DNA of 64,000 nt from Bacillota bacterium (GCA_023437365.1 JAEZGK010000015.1:200051-264050); one strand, 5' to 3'. Shown: positions 8,198 through 16,521, counted from the stretch's first letter. Numbers and translations are program-made. Notes: a model not told the origin generated them from the sequence alone.

Positions 8198-9493
8198 ATG
8201 TATAAATTAGTGGAGCAAAATGATAATGTAATCTATACGGATACGATTGAAAATCTATGTCTTAGCATACCCAAGGAACAGTTTGCTGGTATGGTCACAC
8301 CAAAGGAAATGCCCTGCATTACTGATGAAAGGGTGTTCGAAAATGCTATCTGTAAGCCGGTGTATGGTGAAACGTTGTATCATTTGGCAAAAATTAAGAA
8401 TGCAAAAAGTGCGAGCATCATTGTCTCAGATGTTACTAGGAATGTTCCTACAAAAAGGGTTGTACGGTATCTATTGAAGGAATTGTTGAGAGCGGGAATA
8501 AAGGAAGAAAACATTCTATTTATTATTGCACTGGGAGTACACCGCCCGGCTACCGATTTAGAGATGGCTGAGATAATCGGTGCAGAGCTGTATGCCTCAG
8601 AGTATGGTTTTCGGATCATTAATCATAACGCCTGGGATAAGGAGCAATTAATTTATCTTGGCAAGACATCCTATGGTACAAATGTAGAGGTTAATAAGGC
8701 AGCATATGAGTGCGACCTTCATATTAATATAGGAAAAGTGGAGCCCCACGAATTTGCAGGGTTTTCCGGGGGGAGAAAATCGGTGATGCCCGGGATATCT
8801 TCTGCAGAAAGTATTATTAAAAATCATTCGCCGGTTATGCTGTCTTCACCAAGTGCAATTCCCGGAAATCTGATAAATAATCCGATACATATGGACATGT
8901 TGGAATGTGCATGCTTATACGGAATTGATTTTTCTGTTAATTTTGTTGTAAACAATCAGTCACAACCGGTTGCTGTATTTGCCGGTGAGTTAATAAAATC
9001 CCATCAGGCAGCAGTTGATTTTCTTATAGAAAAAATCGCTGTAGCATTCAAAAAACCTGATATTATCATCACTTCACCTGGCTACCCTTTAAACATTGAA
9101 TTTTATCAAGCAGTAAAGCCATTAATAGCTCTTACGGATATGCTGGATCAGGATATTGTAGTAGTAATCTATTCTGAATGTCCTGAGGGGATCAATTCTG
9201 AAGATATGATGAAAGCTTTCCGACATTCCATGAAGCTTGATGAAATTAAGAATTTTACTATGGAAAATTATAGGATCCAGATGGACCATGTCTTGCTCTT
9301 ACTTAAAATATTAGATAAGCAGGTAAAAATTATAGTATATTCACCTAATCTGGATGCTTCTGATATTGAAGCAATGCATATGATACCTTGCCAGTCTCAG
9401 GAAGAGCTAATACCGCTAGCGAGTAGACTGAGTGGGAAGGAAAATCCACAAATACTAATCTTTCCTCAAGCTCAGAAGTATTTAGTAAAATAA
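8198..9493 (+). CDS. LarA-type nickel-pincer hydroxyacid racemase/epimerase family protein
   Basis: 431 residues of the lactate racemase LarA superfamily (DUF2088). The DVTR motif (78-81), GVHRPAT with H115, VEPHEFAGFSGGRKSVMPG with H184 and K194, and IKNH with H210 match the positions known in LarA to hold the nickel pincer cofactor and the catalytic histidines. Reaction class: racemisation or epimerisation of a 2-hydroxy acid. Characterised relatives act on lactate, malate, phenyllactate, 2-hydroxyglutarate and sugar acids, so substrate cannot be named. No larB, larC or larE cofactor genes are in the window. GGAGG lies 5 bases before the ATG. The neighbours imply a hydroxyacid intermediate in this pathway. 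Confidence 0.8.
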   Translation: MYKLVEQNDNVIYTDTIENLCLSIPKEQFAGMVTPKEMPCITDERVFENAICKPVYGETLYHLAKIKNAKSASIIVSDVTRNVPTKRVVRYLLKELLRAGIKEENILFIIALGVHRPATDLEMAEIIGAELYASEYGFRIINHNAWDKEQLIYLGKTSYGTNVEVNKAAYECDLHINIGKVEPHEFAGFSGGRKSVMPGISSAESIIKNHSPVMLSSPSAIPGNLINNPIHMDMLECACLYGIDFSVNFVVNNQSQPVAVFAGELIKSHQAAVDFLIEKIAVAFKKPDIIITSPGYPLNIEFYQAVKPLIALTDMLDQDIVVVIYSECPEGINSEDMMKAFRHSMKLDEIKNFTMENYRIQMDHVLLLLKILDKQVKIIVYSPNLDASDIEAMHMIPCQSQEELIPLASRLSGKENPQILIFPQAQKYLVK

Positions 9494-9653
9494 AAATTAT
9501 ATGTTTTCAAAATAAAAGAATAATACCATTTGGTTTGTTAAAGATACTTCATGATCAATGTTTAACTAGTCTTAAAATGTCATTAACAATGTTAAAAATA
9601 TATTTATTAAGAGATTGATAAAAGTATGGGAAATCGATAGGGAGGGATTGAAA

Positions 9654-11045
9654 ATGGATAATAGATGTGTAAATAAGAATGCACATACGAATTTATTGCA
9701 ATTGGAAGAATATATGTATCCTCTCGTAGATGTAAATTCACCAAATACCTTTCGAAATCTATTTCCATATGATGAGATACCTAAAATTGCATTCAATGAT
9801 AGGATAGTTCCTCACAATATGCCCTCAAAAATATGGATTACTGATACTACTTTTCGGGATGGTCAACAGTCCAGAGAGCCTTATACTACTGAGCAAATGG
9901 TAAGAATTTATGATTATTTGCATCGTTTGGGCGGACCGGAGGGCATAATTAAGCAAAGCGAATTCTTCTTATATAGTAAAAAGGATCGGGATGCATTGTA
10001 TAAATGCAAAAAACTGGGCTATGAATTTCCGGAGGTTACCTCATGGATCAGAGCGAATAAAAAAGATTTTGAAATGGTGAAGGAACTAGGTTTAAAGGAA
10101 ACAGGAATATTAGTGAGCTGCTCTGATTATCACATATTTTATAAGATGAAGATGATCCGGAGTGAAGCGATGAAATACTACCTAAGCATCGTTCGTGAGT
10201 GCCTGGAAACCGGGGTTATACCAAGGTGTCATCTGGAGGATATCACCCGCTCTGATATCTATGGGTTTGTTATCCCGTTTTGCTTGGAATTAATGAAACT
10301 GTCAAAGGAGTATGGTATTCCGGTGAAAATCAGAGCTTGTGACACCATGGGTTATGGAGTGAATTTTGCAGGAGCAGTAATACCAAGGTCTGTGCAGGGT
10401 ATCATCTATGGTCTTATTACACATGCAGGTGTTCCCAGTGAAATGCTGGAGTGGCATGGGCATAATGATTTTTATAAGGCGGTGTCGAATTCTACTACTG
10501 CCTGGCTGTATGGTGCATGTAGTGTAAATTGCTCACTGTTTGGAATAGGAGAAAGAACAGGGAATACTCCTCTGGAAGCGATGGTGTTTGAGTATGCACA
10601 GCTTATGGGAAGTTTAGATGGTATGGATACTACTGTAATTACTGAGCTGGCAGAGTATTATGAAAAGGAATTAGGCTATAATATACCTTCGAGAACACCC
10701 TTTGTCGGTAAATACTTCAATGTTACCCGAGCAGGTATTCACGCAGATGGGTTATTAAAAAATGAGGAGATTTACAATATTTTTGATACGGAGAAGTTTC
10801 TGAAAAGACCGGTTTTAGTCGCTGTTTCCAATACCTCTGGCCTTGCGGGAATAGCTCATTGGATTAATACCTATTTTCAACTGAAGGGGAATGATGCCCT
10901 GGATAAGAACCATCCCATTGTAAGTAATGTTAAGGAATGGGTGGATAAACAATATGAAGATGGCCGTATCACTGTAATAACTGATAAGGAGCTGTTGTGT
11001 GTAATAAGTAGCATATGTGACGAGCTTGAGTTAAAATCATTCTAA
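9654..11045 (+). CDS. DRE-TIM metallolyase (isopropylmalate/homocitrate/Re-citrate synthase-like)
   Basis: 463 residues from an ATG at 9654 with GGAGGG 7 bases upstream. An earlier TTG at 9615 has no such site. Motifs: DTTFRDGQQ at 64-72, HLEDITRSD at 193-201, metal-binding HGH at 268-270 in EWHGHNDF, and GIGERTGN. This family condenses an acyl-CoA with a 2-oxo acid or cleaves the reverse. Database names for close relatives vary (isopropylmalate synthase, 'histone-lysine N-methyltransferase'), and clostridial Re-citrate synthase is a characterised relative of this superfamily. No C-terminal leucine-regulatory domain of typical length is evident. It is the last gene of the racemase transcription unit and is followed by the right 40-bp repeat and a terminator. 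Confidence 0.75.
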   Translation: MDNRCVNKNAHTNLLQLEEYMYPLVDVNSPNTFRNLFPYDEIPKIAFNDRIVPHNMPSKIWITDTTFRDGQQSREPYTTEQMVRIYDYLHRLGGPEGIIKQSEFFLYSKKDRDALYKCKKLGYEFPEVTSWIRANKKDFEMVKELGLKETGILVSCSDYHIFYKMKMIRSEAMKYYLSIVRECLETGVIPRCHLEDITRSDIYGFVIPFCLELMKLSKEYGIPVKIRACDTMGYGVNFAGAVIPRSVQGIIYGLITHAGVPSEMLEWHGHNDFYKAVSNSTTAWLYGACSVNCSLFGIGERTGNTPLEAMVFEYAQLMGSLDGMDTTVITELAEYYEKELGYNIPSRTPFVGKYFNVTRAGIHADGLLKNEEIYNIFDTEKFLKRPVLVAVSNTSGLAGIAHWINTYFQLKGNDALDKNHPIVSNVKEWVDKQYEDGRITVITDKELLCVISSICDELELKSF

Positions 11046-11096
11046 AACCTCAAGCACAGGAACATTTTAATGTGGAAAACTGAAAACCACAGTAAA

Positions 11097-11136
11097 CAAT
11101 TGAAAGTACGCTTTGCGAACTTTCTCTTGTCATGAA
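11097..11136 (+). repeat. 40-bp inverted repeat, right copy
   Basis: Exact reverse complement of 1754-1793. It starts 52 bases past the stop codon of the DRE-TIM gene and directly precedes the terminator. Confidence 0.93.
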
Positions 11137-11144
11137 TAAAATAA

Positions 11145-11187
11145 TAGTCAGACTCGGTTTGTAATTCCGTGTCTGACTACTATTTTT
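11145..11187 (+). terminator. Rho-independent terminator after DRE-TIM gene
   Basis: TAGTCAGAC (11145-11153) pairs with GTCTGACTA (11170-11178), followed by CTATTTTTA. It closes the plus-strand unit before the convergent P450 gene. Confidence 0.85.
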
Positions 11188-11223
11188 ACGGGAATTAATT
11201 ATTATGCCAATCAGAAGGGAAAG

Positions 11224-12489
11224 CTATGCTTTTGGCTTTACATTACTGATGACAAAGCCGCTTTCCGGTAGGGTCGGGATTCTGTCCAGCGGATAGATCA
11301 GGGTATGCTTAGGAACAGTATAGGTGACCTTATTTACAAGAAAATCAATACTCGTTTTCATGAGCTCCATAGTAATACCTTCTCCCGGGCAACGATGTGT
11401 CTTATCTGCCGCTCCCCCTCCCTGTGGGATAAAGGAATAAAGATTCCCCTTCCAATTTCTGAAACGTTCCGGCTCGAATTCATAGGGATCCTCCCAAATT
11501 CGGACATCGTGATTGGTTCCATAGATATCCAGCAAAACCAGGGTTCCCTTAGTAAAATAACACTCATTCCAGACAAAATCCTTCTTGACTCTGCCGGCCA
11601 GCAGAGGGGCAAAAGGATAATAGCGGCGAACCTCCTGGGCAAACATGTCATAATATTGCTTGTCCGATTCTTTGAGCTTTGCCTGGCATTCGGGATAACG
11701 ATACAACGCCAGAGCGGCAAAGGTGATGAAGGTCGATATGGCAACAATCGGCCTTAACAGATTAATCAGTTCAATCGCCGCCATGTTGGCTGCGATCAGA
11801 GTCCCGTCATATTCCCTGTGATAAGCCATGCTGTGAAGGGCTGTCCCTCCCTCGACGGAAAGAGTGCCCGAGCGAACCTCTTCGATCAGACCGACGATCC
11901 ATTCTTCAGCTCTGTTTCTTGCATTTTTTCCTTTGAAGTATCTTGTACCGATAGTTCCGAAGCCATCCACCATTGCGCAAAAATCCTCTGCTCTGCTTTG
12001 CAGCTCAGACTTTGCCAAGGGAACGCCGGCCCACTGGCAGGCTGCATCACATAATACCTTGGCAGCTTCCTCGAATAGAACAACCTGATCCCTGGACATC
12101 CATTCCTGTAAAGCAGTCTCCCATTGATTCATTGTCAGTTCTGCCAGATGCTTCTGATGCTCCGGAGCTGTTAAGGACAGAAAAAGCTGTTTTCTGTGTA
12201 GATGTGCCTTTCCGTCCATACATTGGATCGCATTCTCCCCAAATAAGGTCTTCTGTATATGCTTTGGTGCCGCCCCGTTTTTCATGAAGCGTTCGGGATC
12301 ATAAAATATAGCAGCAGCTTCTTCCCCTGTCATGCAGATCACCTTTTCACCAAGCAGGCGGGTTTCAAAAATATCTGAATGAAATTGCTTCATTCGGTTA
12401 TGGATAAATAAATATCCTTCCTGCATCAATGCCACGGTGTGATCGATACCATTTTCCTTTGCGATATGTTCCTTTACCGGCATTTTCAA
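11224..12489 (-). CDS. Cytochrome P450 of the CYP152 fatty-acid peroxygenase type
   Basis: 421 residues. The heme-ligand region PQGGG...THRCPGEG places the cysteine at 367. The helix-I region lacks the usual acid-alcohol pair and instead has LLRPIVAIS with Arg246-Pro247, the arrangement that anchors the fatty acid carboxylate in CYP152 enzymes (P450-BSbeta, P450-SPalpha, and a Clostridium acetobutylicum homologue). Such enzymes use H2O2 rather than O2 plus a reductase for alpha- or beta-hydroxylation. The start is probably TTG at 12489, with AAAGGAG 6 bases upstream, and an ATG lies two codons in. No redox partner lies nearby, as expected for a peroxygenase. Base composition looks somewhat richer in GC than its neighbours, hinting at transfer, but I did not measure it. 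Confidence 0.88.
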   Translation of the reverse strand: MKMPVKEHIAKENGIDHTVALMQEGYLFIHNRMKQFHSDIFETRLLGEKVICMTGEEAAAIFYDPERFMKNGAAPKHIQKTLFGENAIQCMDGKAHLHRKQLFLSLTAPEHQKHLAELTMNQWETALQEWMSRDQVVLFEEAAKVLCDAACQWAGVPLAKSELQSRAEDFCAMVDGFGTIGTRYFKGKNARNRAEEWIVGLIEEVRSGTLSVEGGTALHSMAYHREYDGTLIAANMAAIELINLLRPIVAISTFITFAALALYRYPECQAKLKESDKQYYDMFAQEVRRYYPFAPLLAGRVKKDFVWNECYFTKGTLVLLDIYGTNHDVRIWEDPYEFEPERFRNWKGNLYSFIPQGGGAADKTHRCPGEGITMELMKTSIDFLVNKVTYTVPKHTLIYPLDRIPTLPESGFVISNVKPKA

Positions 12490-12588
12490 TTGTATCTCCT
12501 TTCGTCTTTATCAAAGCTTCCTGTCAGTATTCTTGCTTATACCTCAGAAGAATATGCAAAAATGATCGGATAGAACGAAATTAACTCG

Positions 12589-13878
12589 TCATATCACTTT
12601 ATCAATTTCATACTGTGAATTGATAATCAACCATAACTGCGGATTATAGACTGTAATGTTCCAGATACTGATGCCGCGTAACTGATGCCTGACTACCAAA
12701 TCCAACAGAGAATTGATACTGCGCGCATCTATAAACCATACGATGTGTGTGATGTTATTTCCATTTGATTTAATCGTATAGAAATAGTAGGGGGTCTTGG
12801 AAATTACGTCAAATTGAATGGTCGTGCCTGTTATGAAAGCTAAATTTACGGCACTCTCAAGGGTCAAGGAATATACGCTTGAGAGGCCTGCAGAAAATGG
12901 CAGCTCCCAGTCATATCCGATGGTAGCCATACCAATGATTTCTTTGTTGGGAGAAATAAAATTATTTACATAATCTAAAAAGACATCAATGTTATAAATT
13001 GAGCTGATCGGAGACGGAGGATTGATATTCGTTGCCCATTCATAATCCATAAATATAATGTTGGAAGAGAATTGATTTAGAATAGTATAATTTATTCTTT
13101 CAAAATTTACTTCTTTATCTATACTGGTGATATTTGTATTCACTGTAACAAAGACTTTGTAGCCTCTCTGGGTCAGATACTCAGATACTTTGGTAAAGTA
13201 TCCTTCATAAAGATATAAATTTGTTGTATTGACATACTCAAAGGATAAATTAATGCCATAATAGCCCTTTGCTTCCAGGATGTTTACGATATTCTCAAGC
13301 TGTTTGTCTTGGAAAGCCTCATTTAATAGGATATCATAGGCTATACCGATATTAGCGACCCCCTTTATGGTTAAAGTCGTTAATAACATCAGAGGCATGA
13401 CACCAAAGTCCTTGGTGATTCGGATAATTTCAGAATCATCATAATAGGAGATAATGTTGCCCTCCTGTGTAGCGGTATAATTTAATATGGATAGATAGGT
13501 CAGATAAGGTAAGGTCTTTCGCAGTGTATCAAGATTTATAAAAGGAATGGTATTACCATGTGTTGTTATTTTGCTCTTATGATTGTAACTGATTACAATT
13601 GTTTCACCCGGAAAGATATACTCTCTTGAGAAAAGAAACGGGTTGTTCCTATACAACTGCATTAGAGTAACCTGATTTGCTTTGGCGATTGATTCCAGAG
13701 TATCCCCTTCCTGAATAATATAAATCTGATCCGGAAACGCAACTACAATACATTGTCCGATAGCTAATTGTTCCGGCCTATTCAATCCGTTATCCAGTGC
13801 TAACCTGCCGGCTGGTACACCGTAGTATGCTGCAATAGATTCAATGGTATCTCCTTGTTGAACTACATGAATTAACAT
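12589..13878 (-). CDS. LysM-LysM-GH18 protein, SleL/YaaH-like
   Basis: 429 residues: two LysM peptidoglycan-binding repeats (about 2-48 and 52-97, each with the QxGDTxESIA pattern) followed by a GH18 domain. This layout is that of spore cortex-lytic N-acetylglucosaminidases and spore-coat proteins such as SleL/YaaH. There is no signal peptide, as in spore proteins delivered by the mother cell. The GH18 active-site segment reads GINLSFE at 208-214, where relatives have G-x-N-x-D-F-E. The proton-donor Glu214 is kept, but the Asp two residues before it is Ser212. The protein may therefore be weakly active or only bind cortex peptidoglycan. GAGGT precedes the ATG. Confidence 0.82.
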   Translation of the reverse strand: MLIHVVQQGDTIESIAAYYGVPAGRLALDNGLNRPEQLAIGQCIVVAFPDQIYIIQEGDTLESIAKANQVTLMQLYRNNPFLFSREYIFPGETIVISYNHKSKITTHGNTIPFINLDTLRKTLPYLTYLSILNYTATQEGNIISYYDDSEIIRITKDFGVMPLMLLTTLTIKGVANIGIAYDILLNEAFQDKQLENIVNILEAKGYYGINLSFEYVNTTNLYLYEGYFTKVSEYLTQRGYKVFVTVNTNITSIDKEVNFERINYTILNQFSSNIIFMDYEWATNINPPSPISSIYNIDVFLDYVNNFISPNKEIIGMATIGYDWELPFSAGLSSVYSLTLESAVNLAFITGTTIQFDVISKTPYYFYTIKSNGNNITHIVWFIDARSINSLLDLVVRHQLRGISIWNITVYNPQLWLIINSQYEIDKVI

Positions 13879-13955
13879 AGAAACCTCATAAAGTATTTTT
13901 ATATAATATATGACCTGTATAGGTAAATATTAAGATTTCGAAGAAAACATAAAAA

Positions 13956-13998
13956 ATAGCATACCGGCGGCTCCGAACAAGGACCGTTGGTATGCTAT
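13956..13998 (-). terminator. Terminator of the lysR-type gene
   Basis: ATAGCATACC (13956-13965) pairs with GGTATGCTAT (13989-13998). On the minus strand the stem is followed directly by a T run (opposite AAAAA at 13951-13955). Confidence 0.85.
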
Positions 13999-14051
13999 AT
14001 TAATCAGAGAAGCATTATTTTATATGGTAGAAGCTCTTAAAGTGCCACTGA

Positions 14052-14948
14052 TTAGCTCATCTCCGAAAATACGGTTCGGAGCACATCAATGAATTTTTGT
14101 ATCGTAATCGAATTATTCTTATCCTTACTATATATGAGATTATATGGGTAACTGTACCGACAGGCTTCTATATTAAGTTCTGTCAATATACCTATCTCAA
14201 CCTCGGATTTGACAGCGTAGTAAGGCATGAGCGAAATCCCCAGGTTAGCTTGAACAGCATGCTTGATTGCTTCTATGCTTCCAAGATACATACTGATATT
14301 TTTGGACAGATGATTATCCTCGATAAAAAGCTTATAGCAGGTATATAATTGAGAGGTTTTTTCATGTACGATAAATTCCTCGGTCGCAAGGTCCTTTATG
14401 CCTATGTTCTTTTTGGAGCTTAGCTTATTTGCAGGGGAAGCAATGATTGCCAAACGATCATCGAATAGCTTTTCCACATGGGTTGAATTACTGTAGATAC
14501 AATTACCACCGTTCACAGCAATATCGAGTGTTCCGTTCTCAATCAGGGTAGTAATTTCCGAAGTATTGGCAATATGCATGTTTATTGTAACCGAAGGATA
14601 TAGCTTCTTCATCATACCGATTGCGTTGGGAAGTATATAGGTACCGGGTGTATTGCTGCCACCGAAGGTAATCGTTCCACCGATATATTCACTTAGATTT
14701 GAAATATTGCATTCCATTTCTTCTACAATCGCAAATATTTTACAGGAATACGAATAAAGCATAGTTCCGCAGTCACTCAGCATTATTTTATTACCCACCT
14801 TAAAAAACAGCTTGGAATTCACCTGCTGTTCTAGTTTTTTGATCTGAATGGATAAGGCAGGCTGGCTGATATGCAGTATCTCGGAAGCTTTCTTATAACT
14901 GGAATATTTTGCGACCATATGAAAGAGCCTTAAATAGTGTAAGTCCAT
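14052..14948 (-). CDS. LysR family transcriptional regulator
   Basis: 298 residues. The N-terminal winged HTH is typical (MDLHYLRLFHMVAKYSSYKKA, then SQPALSIQIKKLE at 28-40), with the co-inducer-binding domain after residue 90 (GGTITFGGS, GTLDIAVNG). It is divergent from the OadG/OadB-like pair with 140 bases between starts, the classic arrangement in which a LysR protein controls its neighbour and itself. Effector unknown, probably a carboxylate related to that pair. Confidence 0.88.
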   Translation of the reverse strand: MDLHYLRLFHMVAKYSSYKKASEILHISQPALSIQIKKLEQQVNSKLFFKVGNKIMLSDCGTMLYSYSCKIFAIVEEMECNISNLSEYIGGTITFGGSNTPGTYILPNAIGMMKKLYPSVTINMHIANTSEITTLIENGTLDIAVNGGNCIYSNSTHVEKLFDDRLAIIASPANKLSSKKNIGIKDLATEEFIVHEKTSQLYTCYKLFIEDNHLSKNISMYLGSIEAIKHAVQANLGISLMPYYAVKSEVEIGILTELNIEACRYSYPYNLIYSKDKNNSITIQKFIDVLRTVFSEMS

Positions 14949-15088
14949 ATTATACCTCTGGTTAAAAATGTAAAATCTATTGTTTTGTTTATCGGTTCTA
15001 TTTAAACAATAAATTGGCTATATACGATAGTTTCCTGTATCCTATACAATGAGTTAAATTTTTATCAATCTACGGGAGGTGGTACTAA
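14949..15088. promoter_or_regulatory. Divergent lysR / Na+-pump-like intergenic region
   Basis: A 140-base AT-rich spacer. A partly symmetrical GATAGTTTCCTGTATCCTAT segment near 15027-15046 could be a LysR-type operator. TTGGCT with TATCCT 18 bases later is a weak promoter candidate for the plus-strand genes. The start of the plus-strand gene has a strong GGGAGGTGG. Confidence 0.35.
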
Positions 15089-15226
15089 ATGACAGCAGCA
15101 GTTTTATTATCACTCAAGGTCTTTGGCGTTGGTTTTATTATTTCCATGTGTATCGCAGCGCTGATTAAATTATTACTTGATGCTATAAAACACTTTACTC
15201 GAAATACTAAGGAAATTCAAGAATAA
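15089..15226 (+). CDS. OadG-like small membrane protein (decarboxylase gamma subunit type)
   Basis: A 45-residue protein with one N-terminal membrane span (LLSLKVFGVGFIISMCIAAL region) and a short basic tail (KHFTRNTKEIQE). GGGAGGTGG lies 6 bases before the ATG. Size, topology and position directly before an OadB-type gene match gamma subunits of Na+-translocating decarboxylases, which hold the complex together. It is shorter than typical gamma subunits and lacks their His-rich zinc-binding tail. Confidence 0.7.
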   Translation: MTAAVLLSLKVFGVGFIISMCIAALIKLLLDAIKHFTRNTKEIQE

Positions 15227-15259
15227 TTTAATAAGTATACAATAAATAGCAGAAAGCAG

Positions 15260-16471
15260 GTGTTTCATATCAATCTTTTAGATTTATTTCAGGGAATCGG
15301 GACCATGTTTATTCAGGAACCGCAAATTGTAATAGGACGTATCGTACTTATATTGTTTGGTATTTTGCTCGTATATTTGGGGGCAAAGGAAGTATTAGAG
15401 CCTTTGATTATGATACCGATGGGACTTGGTATGTCGGCAGTGAATGCCGGAGTACTTTTTACCGGAGCTAACTCAGTAGGGAATCTATTTATTGATCCAA
15501 TGGTTTCCAGTACAGATGGGTTGATGAATATATTACAGATAGATTTCCTTCAGCCGGTATATACCTTTACCTTCAGTAACGGCTTGATTGCTTGTCTGGT
15601 TTTTATGGGTATCGGTGTAATCTGTGATGTCGGCATGGTACTGGCGCATCCTTTTATCGGTATGTTTATTGCTATGTGTGCTGAGTTGGGTACCGTAGCA
15701 ACCTTTCCGATTGCCCGTGCGCTGGGCTTATCTAATGGTGAAGCTGCGGCAGTTTCAATTATCGGCGGTGCAGATGGACCCATGGTACTATTTACCTCAT
15801 TAACCTTGGCGAAGAATTTATTCGTTCCGATCACGATCGTTGCATATCTTTACTTAAGTTTAACTTACGGCTTATATCCTTTCCTGGTAAGATTTATGAT
15901 ACCCAAAAACTTAAGAGGTAAGGTAATACTTCAGAAAAATAAGAAGACGGATAGAATTTCTTCTAAGGAAAAGCTGGTATTTGCTGTAGTTGCAAATACT
16001 CTGCTGTGCTTATTATTCCCGGTGGCAGCACCTCTGTTCCTGAGCTTTTTTATTGGTATCGCCATACGTGAATCAGGGATTGAGAAATACATCAAGTTGA
16101 TTGAAGAAGTATTTCTTTATGGAGCGACCTTCTTCCTTGGTCTGATGTTAGGTGTATTGTGTGATGCAAAAACCATCCTTGATCCTAAGATTTTACTTTT
16201 ATTACTGCTGGGTATGCTTGCCTTGCTGCTTTCCGGTATCGGAGGTATTCTTGGCGGATATCTGGTGTATTTCTTTACCAAAGGCAACTTTAATCCGACG
16301 GTCGGAATAGCCGGTGTATCCTGTGTTCCGACGACTGCTAAGGTTTCGCAGAAAGAGGTTGCAAAGGTCAATAAAATGAGCTTCGTCATGGAATACGCAC
16401 TGAGTGCCAATATCTGTGGTGTCATTACTACTGCGATTTTAACAGGTATCTATATTACCTTTCTTGCTTAA
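15260..16471 (+). CDS. Na+-translocating decarboxylase beta-subunit family protein (OadB/GcdB type)
   Basis: About 403 residues, strongly hydrophobic with some 9-11 membrane spans. It carries the beta-subunit signatures IIGGADGP (D172, equivalent to the Na+-site Asp203 of Klebsiella OadB) and FNPTVGIAGVSCVP near 343-356, equivalent to the second ion-site region. In complete systems this subunit decarboxylates carboxybiotin and exports Na+. No carboxyltransferase alpha subunit or biotin carrier is nearby. The start is uncertain: GTG at 15260 has only AGCAGG directly against it, an ATG at 15305 is in frame, and AGCAGGTG is best placed 6 bases before an ATC codon at 15269. A role as a stand-alone Na+-coupled carboxylate transporter is a possible alternative. 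Confidence 0.78.
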   Translation: MFHINLLDLFQGIGTMFIQEPQIVIGRIVLILFGILLVYLGAKEVLEPLIMIPMGLGMSAVNAGVLFTGANSVGNLFIDPMVSSTDGLMNILQIDFLQPVYTFTFSNGLIACLVFMGIGVICDVGMVLAHPFIGMFIAMCAELGTVATFPIARALGLSNGEAAAVSIIGGADGPMVLFTSLTLAKNLFVPITIVAYLYLSLTYGLYPFLVRFMIPKNLRGKVILQKNKKTDRISSKEKLVFAVVANTLLCLLFPVAAPLFLSFFIGIAIRESGIEKYIKLIEEVFLYGATFFLGLMLGVLCDAKTILDPKILLLLLLGMLALLLSGIGGILGGYLVYFFTKGNFNPTVGIAGVSCVPTTAKVSQKEVAKVNKMSFVMEYALSANICGVITTAILTGIYITFLA

Positions 16472-16521
16472 TACATAGATATTGAAAGAAAAAATTAAAA
16501 TAGTAATTGAATAGAGAATTT

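Noticed and set aside
9588..9600. TTAACAATGTTAA palindrome upstream of the DRE-TIM gene
   Set aside because: The half-sites face the wrong way for a Rex operator and there is no other support. It could be a small operator, but evidence is too thin.
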